64,000 bases of DNA, from positions 62,001-126,000 of the forward strand of contig VXBM01000340.1 in NCBI GenBank assembly GCA_013400155.1, read 5' to 3'. The notes under the pieces were generated by a model. The model did no database searches. It saw nothing but the letters and a program-made list of their open reading frames with translations, and was not told where the DNA came from. The position numbers were made by a program, and so were the translations under genes. Source of the DNA: Helopsaltes ochotensis (Eukaryota > Chordata > Aves > Passeriformes > Locustellidae). Shown here in pieces: positions 1 to 13,799 of this stretch (position 1 is the stretch's first letter; the number at the start of each line of letters is the position of its first letter).

Positions 1-1330
1 CCAAGCAGAGGGCACTGGTTAGGAGAGCACCTGTCCAGCCTATGTGGTGGGGAAAGTACCTCTTGATAAGAGCAGCTACAGTGGGTTTTTGCAAAGGTCA
101 CTATTCTGCTTTTGATACTGTCCATAGCTGAGGTTGAAAGAATACAAGAACAAAGTGTATCTTGACCACAGTTGTTTTTTGGGGATTTTAAGCCAGTTTG
201 GTTTGATACCATTGGGTACAGTAGCCATTATTTCTGCAGTTCCTGTTTGAATTACAGTTTTGACTTCTACAACACCTATGGCAATATGTGCCACAGCTTT
301 ATCACATTTTGCTTAAAATCTTTTCTGTGTTTAAATATTTTGCTTGATAACTTGATTGCATTTTTCTTTTTTTACCCATATTGTGAGAAATGGTGAATAA
401 TCATTCCTCAGTTACCTTCTCCATGCTAGTTTTCATGTTTTGGAAATCTGTCATGTCTCCTTCCATTGTCCATTTTTAGATGTTTTTCCCTTAGCTAAGT
501 CCTATTCTCTTTAATATGATTTTGTGTGAAAATTATAACTTGGACCATCCTTTTCACTCTTACATGCATTTTTTCCGGTTGTTCTCAAGACTGGGAATGC
601 CACAACCACTCACAGTGTCTCAGATATGGGTGAACCATGCAGAGTTCCGTTCACTGTTGCTTTTGGAGTGATATCTAACACAATTTGTCTCCTGATTGTT
701 AGTGATATCTATCAGTTACCTGTCCACTCATTGCTGACAATGACCCACTATGGATATGTTTTGATAAAGTTTAATAATCTTTACTGTTTTAGGCTTTTAC
801 TTATCAAATCTTTTCTTGTCCTGATGCACTATAATTTTAACTTTCAGAATTTATCTCTTTTTTTCTGCTTCAATTTGAAGACACTGAAGGAGTGTTTTTT
901 GAATATCCCTCTGTGCTGCTCTTTAATCACTGTTTATTTTTCAGATCATATTAGTTTTTTCTAGCATTCTACACTTACTCTAAACTGCTAGTAAGATGTC
1001 TTTGAACACACTCCCATGTGAGATTGGTATCAGCAGAGAGTAATAATGCCCAAGAGGTGGATGTGGTTACAAGAAATTAGGAAATCTGAGAGAGGCTTAG
1101 TAATTTAAATATACGCCCTGACTATAAATAATGCTACAGGGAAGGGGATACAGACTCTCTGAAATGGAAGTGGACAGTCTGGGTTCTTCTGTGTGTGCTG
1201 CTGCCAGCAACTTCTATGAAACTAAGTCCACCACTCCTGTAGGAGCTTCCTGACAAAGAGAACGGCTTGGTGAGGATGAAAAAAGAATAGAATTGGAGGG
1301 GATAGCAGGGGAACACAGGAATTGTCAAGG
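1..1330. other. AT-rich region without a recognisable gene
   Basis: This stretch is AT-rich with many T runs. It has only short open frames (longest about 112 codons at 626-964, plus strand), none of which resembles a protein family I know. I see no splice-bounded conserved exon, RNA gene or recognisable repeat. It looks like intergenic or intronic DNA of a gene to the left of the window. Confidence 0.5.
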
Positions 1331-4300
1331 AGATTTGTCAGTAGAGAAAGATGCTGATTTGTAGAAGAGATTGATCGTGTAGGTCAGAAACTGAAAGGTG
1401 CTGTGGCAAATGAGTCTGGAGTGGAACTGAAAAAGCCCAGACAGGGTTGTTGTGAATCTTGCATGCTCCTGAGCAAATGTCCTCTCATATTGCTCGTTTT
1501 GCACTGCTTTTTCTTTTCTCCCTATCCAGGAAAAATGCCGAGTGGCATAAAAACAAATATAAAATCTGCCTCAATGCATCCATATCAGAGATGAGTTGAG
1601 ATGAACCAGACCCGGGAAATGGCAACATTTGTTACTGCTGCAGACTTCCCACCTGGATTCCTTCTAGGACTTCCAAGTCCCTTCACATATCCACACACTG
1701 TATCTGGGAAGACAGGGTTTATAAGGCCCTGGGTTTTATTTCGTGCTTGTGTGGAGCTGCTGCTGGCCATGTCTCCTGGACACAAGTGCTTCTCTGTTCA
1801 GCCAGAGCAGAGGACTTTGCTTCTGGTATTGATGCCATCTTCTCCAGGTCTGGCCTGGAGGATAACCCATTCCCAATACAGAACCTGAAGAGCTACACAG
1901 AGCTCCTTGTTTCTGCTTGTTCACTTGGTATGTTCTTTCGTTATTCCCTCTTGTTTAATAAAGACCTTGTTATGCTCACTGTGAGACACTGGTGTCGATC
2001 TCTCAGCTCGTAAGGACTCTTATTTCCCTTTGGGTAAGGCTACAAAGCAGCTCCAGTCTAAACCACACTGAAAATGTTGGAGGCCAAGTGCTGGAGCTCA
2101 GGTTTGTGTGTAAAGGACTGTAGTAGAGTGAGTCAGCAGGGTGTAAACACAAGCAGCAAACCAATTATGGCTATACCCCAGAAAGCAAAATACTGGAAAG
2201 GACTATTTCAAGGCCCACAGCAAGAAGGCAGTACTTGAGGAACAGAAGCACTGAGCTTTTGTATTCTGATGCTGCAGCAAATCCCAGCTGGATCTGATTT
2301 CACTTCAGTGCCTGTCTGCTTGTTTTCTGTAAAGTTTCTTAGCTGCTTTGGGATTAATTTATCACTTCAGAAGGGTATTTCAAATGTGAAGGGACTATGA
2401 CACTTCTGGATGGGCCAGGTTGTGAAGTCTGGCCCATTTCTCTTAGGAACTGGGCACTATGAAGCCATCTCTGTTCTACTTTCCACCTTGAGCTGTAACA
2501 TATAATCTACCTAATGAGAGATTCCTGTGAGGCGAAAGGGTGGGAGCAGATGCCCATGGAGCCTGTCAGAACATACAGCACTATGGTAAAGGACGAATGT
2601 CCTGCCTCTGGTTGCTCTTGCATGGACTTCCTTTTGACTTGTGTTGAAAGCCAGCGGTGTGTTTTACTCAATAGCATCTGTCAGCAATCTTCGGGTGAGG
2701 AAATCTCCACTCAGCAGATACAGCCTGCAGCTGCTCCTGCACTGCTTGCCCCTGAGCTAATCAGATCCAGCTTATTTGTGAGGCTGTGAGCTGTTCTCCC
2801 AAAACAAAACCATCCACAAAGCTGTGGCTAGGGCAGTTATTGACCCATTTTTACATGCTGGCCCTTGGAAAGCACTGAGCTGAGAAGTAGAAAGTTGAGC
2901 TGGAAGCACAAACAATAGCAAAGCTGCTCCACTACGAATGAGTCCAATAACATGTCTGCAGTGGCACCATCCCAGCCAGGCTGGTGGAATTGTTTTTTTC
3001 TTCTAATGAATGTGGAGGTCCTGGCTCTAGGATGCCACTGACTGCAGCAGGGAACTGGTGTGAAGGCATTAGAGGCGTGTTACTGGTTCCAGTGTGAGTG
3101 GTTTGTGCAAAAACAAGCCTGACAGCCAGGGAGTCAGAGCCTGCAGGGTTATTCCTGTGATGCACTGAGAACCACGGGAACGGCTGTTCCTGCTCTGCCT
3201 CATGTCCTTGCTTTGGTTGGAAAGGAAGGTGGAGTACTGTATGTGTCAGATCCTTGGCACTCATCATTCATGGAGCCTCAGCTCTAGGATGCTGCTTCAC
3301 TTTGTCCCCCCAGGCTGGCTTCCTTATAAAGCTAAAATGCCTCAGTGCCGGAGCTCGGGGCCAGCAGCTGGCTGGAATGATTTGGGCAGCCTGGGACACA
3401 GGCGGGGCATGGCTGCCTGCTACCCACGCTAACTTGAGTAAAACGCCTCCCAAAAACGCCTCCAGTGGGGCAGGCCAGACCTTTCACACACTTGGACTGG
3501 AGGAAGGGAAACACAGGCAGGGGTTTTTTTCCGTAGATTATAAAGCAGGGAGGCTGGCCAGGCTCGCCAGCGTAACTTCCTGCATGACACAGGCTGCCAC
3601 AAATTAGTTCTTGTGTAAATTAGAGCACTGTTGTTAGGAAAACAGTTGATCTTAAACTGATGTATCCCTGCTACAGTGGCTGGTAGGTTGTTCTAGAATC
3701 TATTTTCCTTGTTGCACCTTAGATTGAAGCTGTATTTCTTTAATTCCCTTCATGTCAGTGTATCTTCTCAGGAAGAAACTGAGCCTCTGAGTTGTTAGTA
3801 CCAGAGGAGTCAGATATTATGATCAAGTTTTCCTGATCCTTTTTTATGACAGACTGAACTGATGAAAGTCCCTTTTGCTTTAAGGCATATTTTCCATTTC
3901 TTGACTCGTATCCAAATCTCCTTATGCATCTGTGTCCTCTGGGACACACTATTCTAATTGTGGGAATGGGAATTTCAGATGTAGAGCAACTTTAACCTCT
4001 TATCCGATTGCTGCCAGTGCTTGAATGTTTAAACAGGGAACAGGAACAAGCCTTTTACCCATAAAGTCACTGTGGAATTCATGGTCCACTGCTTGTCACT
4101 GTGGTCTGCAAGTCCAACAGGGATTCACTATTCCTGATGCACTGTGTCAGAATAAAAGTACAACCCTGCTGGGTCAGGGCAAAGGCTCAGGTTGTGTCCT
4201 GCTTGGCAGGGGCCAAGCAGGTGACTGGGAAGCACACTTCCTGTGAGCATGGGATGTGCTGCCATTCTAAACCCTTGTGGTTTTCTCCCCTTGCCTTATC

Positions 4301-7300
4301 CAATCCCTTTTGAACTCTTCTCTTCCTAGTAGGATAATTTTGGCAGGGAGGAGGCTCAGCCCTGGCATGGCAGGTGCTGCTGGGCTGTCTGGGCTCCTCT
4401 TCAGGTGCAGGAGAGTGATGGAGAGGGGCACTGGTTTGTTCCGGTCCCCCAAGCCTCCCCAGAGTACCAGGCTCTGGTGCAGACAATGGGATCTTTCACT
4501 GCATGGCCCCACTGCCCCAGGGATGCCAAGGGCTCCCAGGACAGCAGGCTGACATCATGACTTCATTTTTTTCCAGGTAACCAGCCTTACACTATTTAGC
4601 ACTCCCTGCTGCAAATACATGCTCAGTACCAGTTCCACAGGGAGCAGCCCCTCTCCTGCCTCACACTTGGCCAGGCTGCCCATGAGCTTGTTCCTTGATC
4701 ACACACGCTGCTGTACCAGCTGTCTGATACTTTAAGAACGTACAGTGCCAAAAAATTTATCATGTTAGTCTGACAGGCTTATTGTCTGTAATCCTTGTTG
4801 ATTGGTATTTATATTTCTCTGCTTTAAGTCTTTATCAATATCATCACATATTTTTTGGTCATTAATTTCCATGTGGTGTCAATAGACACACCTGTTTACA
4901 AGGCCATCCTGTTTACTTTTTTAATATGCTGGCATAACATCAACTTGCTTGTTCTCTGGAGCTTCTCCAAGTTTCCTTGTGTTACTGGATCTCAGCATTA
5001 ATAGTTTGGATTTTTAAAAATGGATGCTATTTTTTTAGATGCAGGATACCCAGACTGTTGAGTTTTCAGCATTTGCCTTATGCAACTGTTGTTTAACATC
5101 CTCCTGAGTTACTGTTAGAGTAGAAAGTGTTTCACCCTCGTGACAGGAATGCTTCATCTGGCTTCCTCCCAAATGCAGGAGAGAGATATTTATTGCCTTT
5201 CCTTCCTGCCCAGCTACCCTCAGGCCCACTGTTCCCAGTCTGTACCACACGTGCAGCCATGCTGGGTCATGCCCACAGCCTGTCCTGCTGCTGCCCTGAG
5301 CTGCATCATCTCTGGGAGCCATGAAGCTTAGAGTGGTCTCTCTGCATCCAGTGATCAGCACGACAAACACCTGCTGCTTGCTTGCTCACTTGTCCCATCC
5401 CCAAGCAGCGATGTGCACACAGATGTGTTGTTTTGTAGAAACAAGCAAAATGTAACACTGTTGTTTCTTTTTTTAACCTACAGATCTTTTAAGTGGGTGT
5501 CATTAAGCCTTTATAGTGGAAGTGAAGTATGTGAGGTGTGAGAGAAGAAGTGGCTGAAAAGGTAGGGGGACAGAGGAGTGAGAGGAACCTCCACAGGTAA
5601 GGCAGGCTTTTGGTGTGGGCTGCAGGGTTGGTTTCCATCCTCCTAATGGAAAGGATCTTTCTGCCAGAAACATCTGGGACCAAAGGAGAAGTCTTGTGGT
5701 GGTTGGGTTGAGAAAGCCAGAGCACTTTTTGATGCTAAGAAGCAAGATAATGGGGTGAATGCTGCCAAAGGGTGTTCAGCCAAGTTTTTCATCTGCGTTG
5801 TTTCCAAAGCAGCTTCACCTGCAGCTCACAGAGGAGAGACAAACACATGGAAACAGCAGCAAAAGGTGCATCTTAACTGATCTCTGAAAAGCTCAGAGAC
5901 TGCTTGGAAGTCAAAGGCACAAAAAAAAGGGTAAGTGGTCAAGTGGTGGAAACAGCTCCCCAGTCTGAGTCTGTGCTTTTCCCCAGGCTCCCTCCATGCC
6001 TTGCTGGCCCCAGGAGAGGCATCGCCTGTCTATGTGTCAGCTGATGCCTACAAATTAATACACAGGCATTTTTGAAAAATCCCATGGATCTTCTCCTTCC
6101 ACCCAAATGCAGTAAATCTTAACTATCTTAGACGTAAAATGTTACCACTTGTACCTCACAGAGATGCTGTGGTGGTAAAAGCTCACACTCAAGAAATAGG
6201 ATGTTTGGATGTATTTGTAATACGTGCCATAAAAATAGTTCAAGCTGACGTGATTCCACAGTTTATTTATTGTCCCTGTGGTATTGCAGCTCTCTGGCTG
6301 GATCCAGGAACACTGCCTTGGTGGAAACCTGCACTTAGAAATTAATGAAAACCTTCTGCAATTTCCTTAGGGGTAACCCTGTATATGAGAGTAATGCAAA
6401 GCATGCTGTCTGGCTCCTCTGAAGGAGAAGCCTTTGTCCCTTTTATATTTTTGGTGTGTGTTTTTTAAAGAAAGGAAATTACTGCATGTATATTTCTGAC
6501 TGAGATGCATATTTTCCGAAGTCAGGTGTTCAAGAGCTGTAGTTCCTGCAGCAGCTATCTTATCACTGCTGCTCAGATTCTGTCACTGATTTACCGGCTC
6601 GTTGTATGGCTTCTCCCTTTGCTACCATCATGTCCAAGCAGTTTCTGTACTGAAATAGCAGTGGGTGCTATGGCCTGCCTGGTATGTTCAGCTCCTTTCC
6701 TCTGAGAAAAGACTGTGCCTCAGGGTATTTTTGCATTAAATCATTGCATTTTTTATTTTCTGACCATACATTGGGGTAAAGGCCGTGCTTTGGGGCATTG
6801 CTGTCTATGGGTGTTATTTCAAAGCTGCAGCGTTTCCCAGGATATTCCTATTTTGAAGGCAGACCTCCCCTCTCTATGCCTGTTGCCAGGTGGCTTTGGT
6901 GGGACGTCTGTCTCCCACTGCCATGTGCCAGTCTTGGGCTCTGCCCACCTTGGCGTGCAGCACAGAGGTGTGCTGCTCCCACGGGAATTTGGCTTTGAAA
7001 AGTGCAGCGGATGTTTACATGTGGTTTATTTTTGGTACTGCTGCAGTACTGAAGCTGGGGTCCTGCTGTGTGATAGGAGAGAGACGGCTCTTGTCTCCTG
7101 CTCTGTTGCAGTAGCGTGGCAGGACTTCAAAGCTCTGCCCTAAGAGCTCACGGCAGTAGCTAATACAGGAATGGTTTGCCCTGAGAAATATGTTCTGCAT
7201 AAGTGGGGCTCTGGAACCAATTTTGGTGTCTTGATTTTGCATATTTAGTTTTTCATGGGCATCACAGCAGTAGAAACAGTGTCAATCATCATCATCATCG

Positions 7301-9600
7301 TCGTCATCATCATGGCACAGGCTGTTTTGCTCCAGTCAGTGGAACAATGCATCAGGTTGTGAGTTGATTGCACATGGAGCTGTACAGGAGCTTCCACATG
7401 TGCAGCCCCAGCCGCAGAGCATGGGCTGAGCAGGGAGCTGGGCAGCACTGCGGCTGGGGCAGGAGGAGCCAGGCAGCCCTGGGCTGCAGAAGCCCCACTG
7501 CAGCTGCCAAGGACGTAATCATTCACAGAATGCTTCTGTGGATGCATCCACCATTGCTCTTAAATGTTGGTATTCACTCACACGGGGAGTAAAACAAATA
7601 GGAAATTATAGGAGTGTTCCAACCCACAATTTGAGCATGCAGCTCCCTCTCTCTTTGCCTCTTTGTGTCCTGTGCTCTCTGGTGTGTCTTGCTGGAGCTC
7701 AGGTGCACAATGCTTGTCCCCTCACACACATTCAGGGAGGCCATCAAAAACACTTTTTGGAGACATGAGTCACTGGGAGAAACAGTGCAGCCGCTCACCA
7801 TGAGAGCTGCTCCACTGCTGCTCTCTCCTTCTCCTGTGCCCCTTGAACCTGTCAGGCAGGTGCAGGAGGCCATGGCAGACCTGCCACAAGTTTTTTTATC
7901 TCTCAATTTCCTTTTTCTCCCTACCCACCATGGGTCTCAGGGCACATATTTGTGCTGCTGGCTATGGCAGTGGACAATCTCAGAAGCATAGAAGATGCCA
8001 GGCAGGCAGGCCATGGAGGACAGTATCCCCTGCCAGCCTACAGCCCAGACAGGCAGGCAAAGCCCAGCCCTGGCTGGAGCTAAACACGGCCTCATTTCAT
8101 GGCAAAACAATTCTTCTTTGTGCAGCTTGTTCTCCCAGAACAATCCTCTGCTCTGACAATATCCTTTCTATGGCTTAGTCCCTGCAGAGTGACCAGCAGC
8201 ATGCTCTGCCTGATGCCTGGCATCTCACACCCCACTGCTCCATGGCCGAGGTGCAGCACCTGGGACCCCTGCCCTAGGCAGTCTCTGCTGAGTACTCTGT
8301 GGCCACTTCAAGTCAAGGCAAAGTCTTCCCAGAAAAGTCCCAGCACAGCCTGGAGCACTTGGGAGGGGATTTTTTCTTCCTTTGCTCACTCCATGGAGCT
8401 GCATGGCACTGCTGTTCCACAAGTTAGGAGGACAGCCCTGGGACACAGTTGTGGAACGTGACATATGGGTGTCAAGTCACCAAATCTGACTGTAATCCCA
8501 ACTGCCTGAGTGAAGAAGTCACCCAGCTTTGTCAAGCTGCTCTTTCAGACTCCAGGCAGTCTGGGACAGGTTGCCAGAGATGATCAACCCCTGTGGGCTT
8601 GAAATCACAGAGGTAAAATGAAATAACTTAGTATGGAAGGGAGACTCAGGATGAGCAGGATGATGGCTTTCTCATCACTTGCATTTTCTCTCTTCAGGAG
8701 CACATGCCCATCAGACAGCCTTGAAAGGTGTCCCTGAGAAGGGGCAGTTTTCAGGTTCCTACAAGTGACAGAGCTCCCAGAGCTCCCGTGGTCTTCTGCT
8801 AGAGTGTGCTGCATGTGGCCCATCAACAATACTTGTACAGCAACCAAGGACTCCTACTGAGCTGCCTGTGCTGAAACCTTCAGGCCCTTCCCAGCCTCTT
8901 GCCAGTCCACCCTGTGCCTGCCATGCCTCCTGCCATGCAGAGACACTGAAGAATGGGCTTCTCTAGGCTTTTAGTATCCTCAGACACCTTGCTGTTTCTA
9001 TGGCTCTGCTTCTTTCCCTCCCCCTGCCCCATGATTTGATGGATTTGAAACAAGCACCGTTATTCCATAAGACTATCCTGTAGGCCACAGGAACAGATAA
9101 GGATGCTTTAACAGATCCAGAGTGGACTGAGACTTCTGGCACATGTGTGGAGGACCCCAGGGTGTCCTGTACTTCTGGGGTGATGTTGCCAGCCCATGCA
9201 TGTGTGTGTCAGGGCTCACACTGGAGAGGCTGCTATGCAGCTGACAAGGAATTCTTGTCCCAGCAGGAAACAACAGTCATGTGTGCTGCCCACCCCGGCT
9301 GGCAGGCAAAGTCCAGCAATTAAACACACCGGGGTGAAAGTCTGCTGTCAAAGCTCCAGTGCACCACCACAGTGCCAGCAACCTTCCAGGTGATGCTTCC
9401 ACCACCCCTTCCATCTCACAGAATCCCTTTTCTTCGCAGGTGATGTTTTAATGTAAAACTACAGTGTTACAACAGGAATTCAGCGGGGTCATTTCATGCC
9501 TGTTGGCTACAGATATGTGGGTTGTTTGCTGATAGCTTGAGGGGCTTATAGGGACCTCAAATTCCAGGAATGAAAGCATTTGTTTTGGCTTAAGGGGAGA
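1331..9600. other. Gene-free region, mixed base composition
   Basis: I found no exon of a recognisable gene on either strand; open frames are short (142 codons at most) and overlap one another on both strands. A (CAT)n microsatellite lies at 7285-7313. A stretch at about 1577-2040 has an LTR-like arrangement: a TATA-like TTTATAAG near 1718 and AATAAA near 1959. No flanking target duplication or primer-binding site is clear, so I do not call it a mobile element. In the human arrangement MED8 lies beyond ELOVL1, but I do not see MED8 here. Confidence 0.45.
7285..7313. repeat. (CAT)n/(ATG)n trinucleotide microsatellite
   Basis: A short run of ATC/GTC triplets (29 bp) with two CGTCGT interruptions in the middle. 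It is a simple-sequence repeat in non-coding DNA with no evident function, and could be length-polymorphic. Confidence 0.8.
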
Positions 9601-10560
9601 CAGCAACAGTGGTGGGGTAATTGGCCTTTACTGCCACTACAATGTAATCAACACAAATAATATACAAAATTTTGCACAAGACGAGTCACTTAATCTTGAT
9701 ATCCACCATGGAAGGAGGCAACACATCAGCCTGAACAACACATGTCCTGGCATGGCCTACCTGCCAACTCCATTTATTGAAATTGCAGAGTGACTTGATG
9801 GCATTTAATGGGCCTTCAGGTGCCAAGTAGTGTCATCTCTCACCAATTTTAGTGGCCATGATTCAAAACCTTTTTGATTCTTTCCATATAGAAAGAGTTG
9901 TTGTAGGAGCATTTCTTGGATGTTTTGCAATTTTGAGCATAATCAGCCTACCTTTTTTTTTTTTTTTCCTATGGAGCCACAGAGAAAGTGTGCAGCAATA
10001 ATTTGTGGTTGGTAGTGCTTTGGAGTCCAACCTCAGGGAAAGGGAGAAGGGTAAAACAACATTAGAGAGCCAATTTACATTTGGTGTTTTTATCTGATCA
10101 CATGCAAAATCTTTGGTTTTTCAGGATTAAATAGAAAAGGATGGGAGGATCTGTAAATCATCTTCTAACTCCCCAAGTGTAGTAAGATGTGTAAATTTAC
10201 TAACTATATGTGTCAATTGCATTACTGAAAAATTACAGGGCCAATTGTTCATGCGTTTAATTTCACTGAATTCATTTGAATCTGAATTAATTTTTATTTT
10301 CTTTTAGATTCTTCAAGTTGAATGATGTTAATGTTTTTGCCAAATAAAACTCTCACCATTCAATTGATCAGTATTTAAAAAACTAAATTCATAGTTATAA
10401 ATTCATTGAATAAGAGAATATAAATTTATTATATAAACCAGGCATGATCTAAAAGATATTTTAGTTCACCAGAAAACCAGAATTTTTAGAATTTCTAAAT
10501 TCTCAGAAAACTGAGAAACTTGACACCTGAAGAGACTGAAACCTCCCTTTTCCTACCCAG
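9601..10560. other. AT-rich non-coding block with 15-bp T tract
   Basis: Strongly AT-rich with no open frame of note. It includes an uninterrupted T tract at 9953-9967 and, from about 10180 to 10450, a dense series of ATTAA/AATTC-type words resembling homeodomain and POU site composition. It could be a conserved non-coding element, an old degraded repeat or plain AT-rich intergenic DNA. Sequence alone does not decide this. Confidence 0.3.
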
Positions 10561-13400
10561 CTGCATGGTGAGTCTAAGCCAGTCTTCAAGACTGGCACCA
10601 GAAAAGGTGCAACACTGCACCAGCATCTCTCATTACATGCAGAAAAACATTATCATTACTAATCCCTGAGGTCGTAACCTCTCAATGAACTTCATTCCTT
10701 TTCCATTGCTTAGTTCTTACATACCTTCCCATCTGATAGTCTGGTAATTGAGTGCACTGAAGATGGCTTCAGTATTTGTGCCTTCAGCAAGTTACATTAG
10801 CCCACGCCTGCTTTTTGCACCAGGGCAGAGCCATGAGGGGAAAGAGTGCTGCACTTGGCTCTGCAAGGAGCAAGGAGAAAGCAGAAGACAAGGACCAGTG
10901 GAGGGAACAGTGCAAAGGACGAATACAGAGGCTCCCACCCTCCTCCATCTGATTGGATCCCCATGCTAAGAAGGACCAACAAGACCCTTACTAAAGCTGA
11001 AGTGAAAGTGGTGTGCTGATTTCCAGGACAAGACATGGGGGAAGGAGCTTAAGCTCTTCCAGACTGGAGCCGGGTGCAGCCCAGGCTGCTGGCACCAAGC
11101 ACAGGTTGCTTCCTGAATTGCAGGTGAAGAGTTAATGACTTGTAGGCCTTTGCCAGCTGCCGGAGTGGCTAGTACAGGCAGGGCTCCCTCGTGCAGACAT
11201 GTGACAGGATCATCTCTGGTCTGGTGGTCCAGACTGTAGCCAGGGTGACACACTTGGCTGGCTGTAAACAGCTTCTCTCGCCCAGATTTCAGGTCAGATG
11301 GGCAGGATTCAAGTTGGAAGCAGATTACCCATGTATAAAAGGGTCTGTCCCAAGACACTTGGGGAAGATCAGGCTGTACACAACAGGTCACATCACTTGT
11401 CTCCCTCACCTTCCTTATTTTTGAGGGATTTTCTTTGCTATGTGTTCTTGTGCTACCCTGCTTCCAAAGAGGCTGGAAGGCAGAAACCCAGATCCACAAC
11501 ATGTAGGAGATTAGTCAAGTCCTTGCTGGAGGTCTGTCCCCAAGGGTTAGGAGGGGACCTTGCATCACCCCCTTGGATAGCACAGCACCAAATCCATGTC
11601 CCTGCAGCCAGGATGCTCCTGCAGACCAGGGTCCTTGCTCCAGCTGGAACTCCTGCCCAGGCTGCTGCAGCACTGCAAATATTGTGGGAAGGGTGAACAC
11701 CAAGGAACCCAGACACCCGCTGAGCATGAGAAGTAGACAAAGGCCAACATGCAGACAAAGGGAACCCATCAAAGCTAGTGAGTGTGAAAAGAAGAACAAA
11801 CTGATGGAGGAGAAATAAAATGGTAAAATAATTTTGATGTGTTGGAGAATTAAGGAGAGAAGCAGAAGCTGCAGTAGAAAGGAAAAACTAATGAGCAAAT
11901 ACCACACAGAAATAATGGTGGAGATGGCAGACACAACAGGGAAATAGAGTCCAGGACCAAGAGAGGAGAAATAAATTGCATTCAGAACAGAAGAAAAAAG
12001 AATGACCTGGAAATTAATTCCAATAGCAGGAAGAGGCTGGGCTGTGCAATTTGGGGCTCATTGTTAGAGCCTGACAAGCCTGCCAGCAAGGGTGTATCCA
12101 GAGGAGAGAAGGAATGCTTGGAGAAAAATGCAGGATACAAGGTGGAAAAAAATCCAGTACTAGGGAGTGTGAAGGAATACACTCATCTCTAATTTCCTGA
12201 GTTCTATGATAAACTACATAGCAAGGTTTCCACTGAAGTGGACCACAAATCAACTAAAAATAGAGTAATGTTGCAAAATAAAAGGAGGACAAAAAAGAAA
12301 AAAAAAGTGAAGAGTAACAAAAAAGGCTGATACCTATACTTAACAAGAGAGAAGAAGTGATCCAGACTGCTTTGGCTTTGCCAGTCTGGTGTTAACAGTA
12401 TCCAGTTAAAGAGTAACACAGCACACAGGCAGGAACTGGAGGTTAAAAAAAGTTTATTATGTCGACTAACTTGATAGTTAAAAAAAACCAAACAAACCCT
12501 TTCTATAAAGCTATAAGCTCTGCACGGACTCCAGGGAAGCAGCTCTGAACCTCGGGTCCAATTAGGAACCTTGGTAGATGCTGGGGCAGAAACAAGCACA
12601 GGAATTTCATGTGGGAAGGAATGGTTAAGGTCAAGATGAAAGCTAAGACTGGGAAAGGGAGCATATCAGGACACACAGGTCACTACTGAGGTACTTTGTG
12701 GATATTTTTATAAATTAGTTTCCTTAAGGACTGGCACAAATATTAGGTGTAATCCAATGAAATCAGAATGTTGTAGTGCATTAACAATGTAGGGGAAAGT
12801 AAAGGAATGCTGTACCACCAAAAAAGGGCAAGCAAGTCACTAGAAGAGATATTGACCTGCCTCTGCAAATGCAGCCCTGCCTGTGTCCGGATGGGAAATT
12901 CTCACTAGGTGAGAACAAGTCTGCAACTGCTCTGGTCACCCATCTTCAGGAGAGGAAATGTGAACAGCAGTACAGCAAAAAGAGCAACCATGGCATTAGG
13001 TGCAGGGACGGGCAGACTAGTAAGAAAACGCTGGAAAAACTTGTTTAGTCTTTCCTTGTAATGGCTGAGGGAGATGATTGCAGTCTACAAATACACTGTA
13101 GCTTGAACACCAAGGCAGGACCCGGGTGAGGTAAATTACAACTCTGGCACAGGAACAAATGTTTATTAACCAGCCGTGCATCAAATTAAGCTGGAAATGA
13201 GAACATGATTCCTAACAATTAGATCTGCGAGCTCTGAAAACGCCTTCAAACCAGACGAGCCAAGTCCCGGCCACTTTTTAGGATGCAGATTGGCACGGCT
13301 GTGAAGGCGCCACAGGATGGAAATACTCTGGAAACTGCACGCGGGTAGAGTCGGCATCTCTGGGTTCTGTCCGGTGTCTCCGAAAGCTCGCGGTGCCTGT
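10561..13400. other. Gene-free region upstream of the ELOVL1 CpG island
   Basis: No gene is recognised. TTTATT words (possible minus-strand poly(A) signals) occur near 12451 and 13161, but no minus-strand coding exon can be tied to them. Open frames reach about 178 codons (10966-11502, minus) without resemblance to known proteins. Confidence 0.45.
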
Positions 13401-13659
13401 TGCGGTGTCATGAGGGGGGAAAAAGGCCCATGAACTGCTGGTTTATGCCCATGAGCTGCTGGAACTGTACAGGTCTCCCTCATGCCCTCACCACCACCCT
13501 CGAGCCAGCCCTCCGCACCGCTGACCCTGCCGCAGCCCTTTTCCACCCTCCTTCCCCTCGCCCCGCTCAGCCCCGCCGGCAGGACCCGCCGGCTCCCGCC
13601 GCAGCCCCGGCCCCTCAAGCCCCGCCGCGCTGGGCGTGGCCGCAGAACGGGCGGGACGC

Positions 13660-13741
13660 GGCGGACGCGCCGATTGGCCCCGGCTCTCCCGGGGGCGGAG
13701 CACTGCGCTTTCTGCCAATCGGCAGCCACAAAGGGGCGGGG
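13660..13741 (+). promoter_or_regulatory. Probable ELOVL1 core promoter (NF-Y and GC boxes)
   Basis: Inside a CpG island (about 13480-13950) there is an inverted CCAAT box (ATTGG, 13673-13677), a GC box (13691-13698), a direct CCAAT box (13715-13719) and a second GC box (13733-13741). No convincing TATA box is present. The spacing is typical of a housekeeping-type vertebrate promoter. The link to ELOVL1 rests on position and strand of the next downstream gene; transcription could also be bidirectional. Confidence 0.55.
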
Positions 13742-13799
13742 CTTCCCGCTTTAATGGCTTGGGGGGCCGTGGCGGCGGTAGAGCGGGGCGCGGCTGGCG
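13742..13799 (+). other. Probable non-coding exon 1 of ELOVL1
   Basis: A consensus donor (GTGAGT) at 13800 directly follows the promoter boxes. The exon start is estimated, not seen. It would splice to the acceptor at about 24034, just before the start codon at 24051, giving a purely 5'UTR first exon. The alternative is that the 14.6-15.3 kb island supplies the first exon. Confidence 0.45.

Noticed and set aside
8461..8620. Possible CR1 fragment
   Set aside because: A few words resemble avian CR1 (bases near 8570-8590), but the characteristic 3' octamer repeats and longer similarity are missing.
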